Assembly: GCA_027066935.1 (NCBI GenBank)
Contig: JAMOMX010000326.1
Coordinates: forward strand, 1 to 8,881
DNA: 8,881 nt
Source of the DNA: Sulfurimonas sp.
GTDB lineage: Bacteria > Campylobacterota > Campylobacteria > Campylobacterales > Sulfurimonadaceae
Direction of reading: 5' to 3'
The notes below the pieces were generated by a model. That model saw only the letters and a program-made list of their open reading frames with translations, did no database searches and was not told the origin of the DNA. Position numbers and translations under genes: made by a program. Shown piece by piece: positions 6,620 to 8,881 of the stretch (position 1 is its first letter; every line of letters begins with the position of its first letter).

Positions 6620-6628
6620 ATTATATCA
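6620..6628 (-). promoter_or_regulatory. cas9 operon promoter, extended -10 TGATATAAT
   Basis: On the - strand TGATATAAT (6628-6620) is an extended -10 box, identical to the nine bases that end each CRISPR repeat. TTGGAT (6649-6644) is a moderate -35 at 18-bp spacing. The predicted start is near 6613, giving a leader of about 17 nt before the cas9 ATG. A TTTTAATGGA half-site (6606-6615) overlaps this start. Confidence 0.65.
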
Positions 6629-6662
6629 TAACATTAATAGTTTATCCAATACAATTTCTTGG

Positions 6663-6688
6663 TTTTAATGGAGTATATTCCATTAAAA
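6663..6688. promoter_or_regulatory. 26-bp perfect-arm palindrome between cas9 and the ATPase gene (candidate operator)
   Basis: TTTTAATGGA (6663-6672), a 6-nt centre GTATAT, and TCCATTAAAA (6679-6688) form two perfectly matching 10-bp arms, the shape of a dimeric regulator's site. The palindrome covers the -35 region of the ATPase promoter and ends 5 bp before its extended -10, a repressor-like position. It is not followed by a T-run, and no transcript is expected to end here, so a terminator is less likely. Confidence 0.6.
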
Positions 6689-6690
6689 TA

Positions 6691-6699
6691 TGCTATAAT
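6691..6699 (+). promoter_or_regulatory. Extended -10 promoter of the ATPase gene
   Basis: TGCTATAAT (6691-6699) matches TGnTATAAT. The predicted start is near 6706, giving a leader of about 26 nt. AAAGG (6721-6725) lies 6 nt before the ATG at 6732. The -35 region is taken up by the palindrome. Confidence 0.65.
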
Positions 6700-6731
6700 A
6701 CAGAATACATTCCTGATTAAAAAGGTAAAAT

Positions 6732-8045
6732 ATGGAATCTATTCTTCTTGAAGACAACCCACACTGGGTAAATACTGCAACTTACGATACCTTTATTAAA
6801 AGAGAAGTTTTAGATAAAGCTCTCTCTTTTTTAGATACAAGAGAAATTTTAGCCATCATTGGGGCTAGAAGAGTAGGCAAAAGTACACTTGCAAGGTTAA
6901 TGATAAAGGAGCTTCTAAAAAATGTTGAAAGTAAAAACATCTTTTTTATCAATCTTGAAAAGCCTTCGTTTATACCCTACAAAAATGATGCTACTTATCT
7001 TGAAAAAATTTATGAAGAGTACTTAAAGCTTGCAAATCCAAACCTGAGTGAGAAAATATACTTTTTTATAGATGAAATACAAATATTTCAAAATTGGGAA
7101 GTGTTTGTAAAATCCAAATATGAAAATAGTAATATAAAGTTTATTATAATGGGTTCTAATTCCTCTTTGCTTACTTCAAACTATGCAACGCTATTAACAG
7201 GAAGAGTTTTGAAATTAAGACTTCATAGTTTTAATTTTAAAGAATTTTTGACATTTAAAAATATAGACTACTCATCAAACCTAGCTATCACACAAAACAA
7301 AATAGAGATAGCAAAAGCCCAAGATGAGTACATGAAATGGGGTGGGTATTACTCTGTTATTTCAAATAGCGATGTAAGTATAAAAATAGAAATTTTAAAA
7401 AATATAGCCGAAGATATTATATTAAAAGATATAGTACCAAGGCATAAGATTAAAAATTCTAATGAGATAAAAGATCTTTTTTATTATGTTGCCTCAAATG
7501 CAACGACCATCATAAACTATACCTCTTTAGCAAAAAAGCTAAATATTGACGCTAAAACAGTTAAGGAGTACATAACCTATTTTGAAGATAATTTTTTAAT
7601 TACATTGATGTCAAAACATCACAATAAATTAAGTGAAAGTATAAAATCAGCTAAAAAACTCTATGTTAATGATAATGGTTTTTTAAATTTGGGTGTAAAT
7701 CCAAAGAGAAATATGGGCGCTAGTTTAGAAAATCTAGTTTTTACCTCTCTAAATGGTATGGGTGAAGATATAAGCTATTTACGAGAAAAAAAAGAAGTGG
7801 ATTTTTTATATAAAAATGTGTTAATACAAGTAGCATACAACATTGATGAGGAAAAAACTAAAGAGAGAGAATTAAAAGCTTTTGAAGAGTTTAAAATAAA
7901 TGATGCAGTAAAATGTTTACTTATCACAAAAGATGTTATTCAAGTTCACGATAATATTGAGATTATAAGTTTTAGCAAATTTATTTTACAAAATAACCTT
8001 TATTTTAAAGACATATCTAAAAAGTCGGAATCTAGCACACTTTAA
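6732..8045 (+). CDS. AAA_14/DUF4143 family ATP-binding protein
   Basis: The 437-residue protein is a P-loop ATPase of the group that joins an AAA_14 domain to a DUF4143 domain; members are common in mobile and accessory regions and their cellular role is mostly unknown. Walker A is GARRVGKST (44-52). Walker B is IYFFIDEIQ (109-117; D114, E115). The sensor-like GSNSSLL (141-147) and LTGR (155-158) fit AAA_14. A winged-helix-like segment covers about 252-280 (TSLAKKLNIDAKTVKEYITY). The C-terminal DUF4143 part has LENLVF (332-337), YLREKKEVDFL (349-359) and IQVAY (365-369). DUF4143 resembles PD-(D/E)xK nucleases, but QVA here replaces the ExK triad, so nuclease activity is doubtful. No membrane segment is seen. 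It is divergent from cas9 across a 135-bp region that holds both promoters and a palindrome. A role in CRISPR immunity is not shown. Confidence 0.9.
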   Translation: MESILLEDNPHWVNTATYDTFIKREVLDKALSFLDTREILAIIGARRVGKSTLARLMIKELLKNVESKNIFFINLEKPSFIPYKNDATYLEKIYEEYLKLANPNLSEKIYFFIDEIQIFQNWEVFVKSKYENSNIKFIIMGSNSSLLTSNYATLLTGRVLKLRLHSFNFKEFLTFKNIDYSSNLAITQNKIEIAKAQDEYMKWGGYYSVISNSDVSIKIEILKNIAEDIILKDIVPRHKIKNSNEIKDLFYYVASNATTIINYTSLAKKLNIDAKTVKEYITYFEDNFLITLMSKHHNKLSESIKSAKKLYVNDNGFLNLGVNPKRNMGASLENLVFTSLNGMGEDISYLREKKEVDFLYKNVLIQVAYNIDEEKTKERELKAFEEFKINDAVKCLLITKDVIQVHDNIEIISFSKFILQNNLYFKDISKKSESSTL

Positions 8046-8144
8046 AATCAAAGTCTAAATTACCGCACAAATAGCTTAAAAGTTTTTATGTCAATTTGCA
8101 ATATTTTTAAATTTATGAGATACTTTTGTGTAAGATTACAATGT

Positions 8145-8166
8145 TCCCAACGAGCAATCGCTGGGA
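8145..8166. repeat. REP-like hairpin with TCCCA/TGGGA arms
   Basis: TCCCA-A-CGA (8145-8153), loop GCAA, and TCG-C-TGGGA (8158-8166) pair, except for one A-C mismatch, which becomes G-U in - strand RNA. The TTCCCA...TGGGA form resembles REP palindromes linked to RAYT transposases in many Proteobacteria. I see no such transposase here, and the repeat nature cannot be tested within one window. It could also end ATPase transcription, although no T-run follows. Confidence 0.45.
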
Positions 8167-8170
8167 CAAA

Positions 8171-8290
8171 CCAAATTTAGGAGGTCGCTTTTGAAGCGAT
8201 TTATATTAAAGTTTCGCTTTAAGCTTAGCGGTTTTAAAGTGAGCTTTAAAGTTGAGAGGCTTTAAGCTTTTCAACTAATCCTACTTTTGG
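8171..8290 (+). other. Chain of four hairpins enclosed by an imperfect inverted repeat; candidate structured RNA or small mobile element
   Basis: The ends CCAAATTTAGGA (8171-8182) and TCCTACTTTTGG (8279-8290) pair at 10 of 12 positions. Inside are hairpin A TCGCTT/AAGCGA (8185-8199), B TTAAAG/CTTTAA (8206-8222), C TTTAAAG/CTTTAAA (8233-8250) and D GTTGAGAGGC/GCTTTTCAAC (8251-8275, with two G-U pairs on the + strand). AAGCGA (8194-8199) could instead pair with a second TCGCTT (8214-8219), giving alternative folds. With the 97 bases before it, this makes up the 271-bp gap between the ATPase and polymerase genes; 8046-8144 shows nothing clear. No known riboswitch is recognised. A perfect AGGAGG (8179-8184) and a TTG frame (8191-8265) also lie here. 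Confidence 0.5.
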
Positions 8291-8296
8291 TATTAT
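8288..8296 (+). promoter_or_regulatory. Putative extended -10 promoter of the polymerase gene
   Basis: TGGTATTAT (8288-8296) fits TGnTAtnAT with one mismatch in the hexamer. TTTTCA (8268-8273) is a partial -35 at 17-bp spacing and lies inside hairpin D. The predicted start is near 8303, 14 nt before the ATG. I see no LexA-like site. Confidence 0.45.
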
Positions 8297-8316
8297 ATCA
8301 CAAGAATAGAAAAAAT

Positions 8317-8881
8317 ATGAAAATACATATAGATATAGACTGTTTTTTTGTTAGTGCAGCTCGGCTCTTTGATCCATCTTTGGAAGGAAAGAGTGTTGCT
8401 ATTGGTGGACAGAGTAATTCTAAGATTTTTGATTTATCTGCAAAAAAACAAACTGCAAATTTTGAAAATTCAGGAAGTTTTGTTCCTACTTTTTTTAAAA
8501 CCTATGAAAAAAAAGATGATGATATAGCTAACTTTAAAGATGAAAATGGAAGAATTCGAGGTATCCTTACTACTTCTTCTTACGAAGCAAGAGCATATGG
8601 TGTCAAAACTGCAATGAACATAAGTGAAGCGCTAAAACTTTGTCCAAACCTAATTATAAAAGCACCAAATATGTCACTTTATCAAAAACTTTCACACCAG
8701 TTGCATGAGTTTTTGTCATCTAAAATTCCACTCATAGAACAAGCTAGCATTGATGAATTTTATGGAGATTTAAGTGGTTGGATTGATGATGAAGAGATAC
8801 CACAATTTATAGATAACTTGCGTTTAGAGATTAAAAACATAGTTGGTTTACCAGTCTCTATTGGTGCTGCTAAAACTAGAT
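8317..8881 (+). CDS. Y-family DNA polymerase, DinB/Pol IV-like (N-terminal 188 residues, 3' end outside the window)
   Basis: Y-family polymerases copy past damaged DNA. The fragment shows the palm start MKIHIDIDCFF with the metal ligand D6 and the steric-gate aromatic F11. VAIGG (27-31) and TTSSYEARAYGVKTAM (85-100) follow, then SIDEFYGDLSG (144-154) with the catalytic pair D146-E147, and LPVSIGAAKTR at the window end. Between VAIGG and the SYEAR motif are about 50 extra residues that E. coli DinB lacks, rich in Lys, Phe and Asp and ending DENGRIRG; from memory, polymerases of Campylobacterota have the same insertion. Catalytic residues favour an active DinB-type enzyme over inactive ImuB. 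The ribosome binding site is weak (AAGAA at 8302-8306 is too far to be good). It probably has its own promoter at 8288-8296. Confidence 0.92.
   Translation, partial: MKIHIDIDCFFVSAARLFDPSLEGKSVAIGGQSNSKIFDLSAKKQTANFENSGSFVPTFFKTYEKKDDDIANFKDENGRIRGILTTSSYEARAYGVKTAMNISEALKLCPNLIIKAPNMSLYQKLSHQLHEFLSSKIPLIEQASIDEFYGDLSGWIDDEEIPQFIDNLRLEIKNIVGLPVSIGAAKTR

Noticed and set aside
8137..8142. TACAAT as a + strand -10 box
   Set aside because: No TG extension or -35, and the start would fall inside the REP-like hairpin; too weak to list.

Overview
The window is AT-rich and reads like a Campylobacterota (epsilonproteobacterial) chromosome of the Sulfurimonas/Arcobacter/Sulfurospirillum kind. Three things point there: the base composition, promoters with strong extended -10 boxes and poor -35 boxes, and a Y-family polymerase carrying an insertion that I associate with that phylum. 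The genus is an inference.

Layout. Positions 3-116 hold the tail of an unrecognised + strand gene, followed by a weak terminator-like hairpin. Positions 177-1658 are a CRISPR array of 22 apparently identical 36-bp repeats, plus one upstream repeat whose 5' half has decayed. The 22 spacers are 29 or 30 nt. The array is followed by two hairpins (1669-1713). On the - strand, transcribed toward the array, lie cas9 (6596-3075, 1173 aa), a tracrRNA gene (about 3039-2941), cas1 (2939-2058) and cas2 (2061-1708). There is no cas4 or csn2, so this is a type II-C system. A divergent + strand gene (6732-8045) encodes an AAA_14/DUF4143 ATPase. After it comes a densely folded 145-bp stretch (8145-8290), then the start of a Y-family DNA polymerase (8317 to the window end).

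How the parts work together. Every repeat ends in TGATATAAT, a perfect extended -10 box on the + strand, so each repeat can start a crRNA inside the following spacer. The decayed first repeat has kept this promoter and lost the part that would pair with tracrRNA, which is what this model predicts. The tracrRNA anti-repeat pairs with the repeat through a 9-bp lower stem, a 4x6 internal loop and a 20-bp upper stem. Its copy of the -10 box is broken. Its last hairpin abuts the cas1 start codon. Cas9 has all the RuvC and HNH catalytic residues; Cas1 and Cas2 look intact.

The least explained parts are three: the 26-bp perfect palindrome with a third half-site between the divergent cas9 and ATPase promoters; the chain of five hairpins closed by an outer inverted repeat upstream of the polymerase gene; and a spacer that contains a perfect 9-bp inverted repeat. 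The CRISPR system itself is of a known class.
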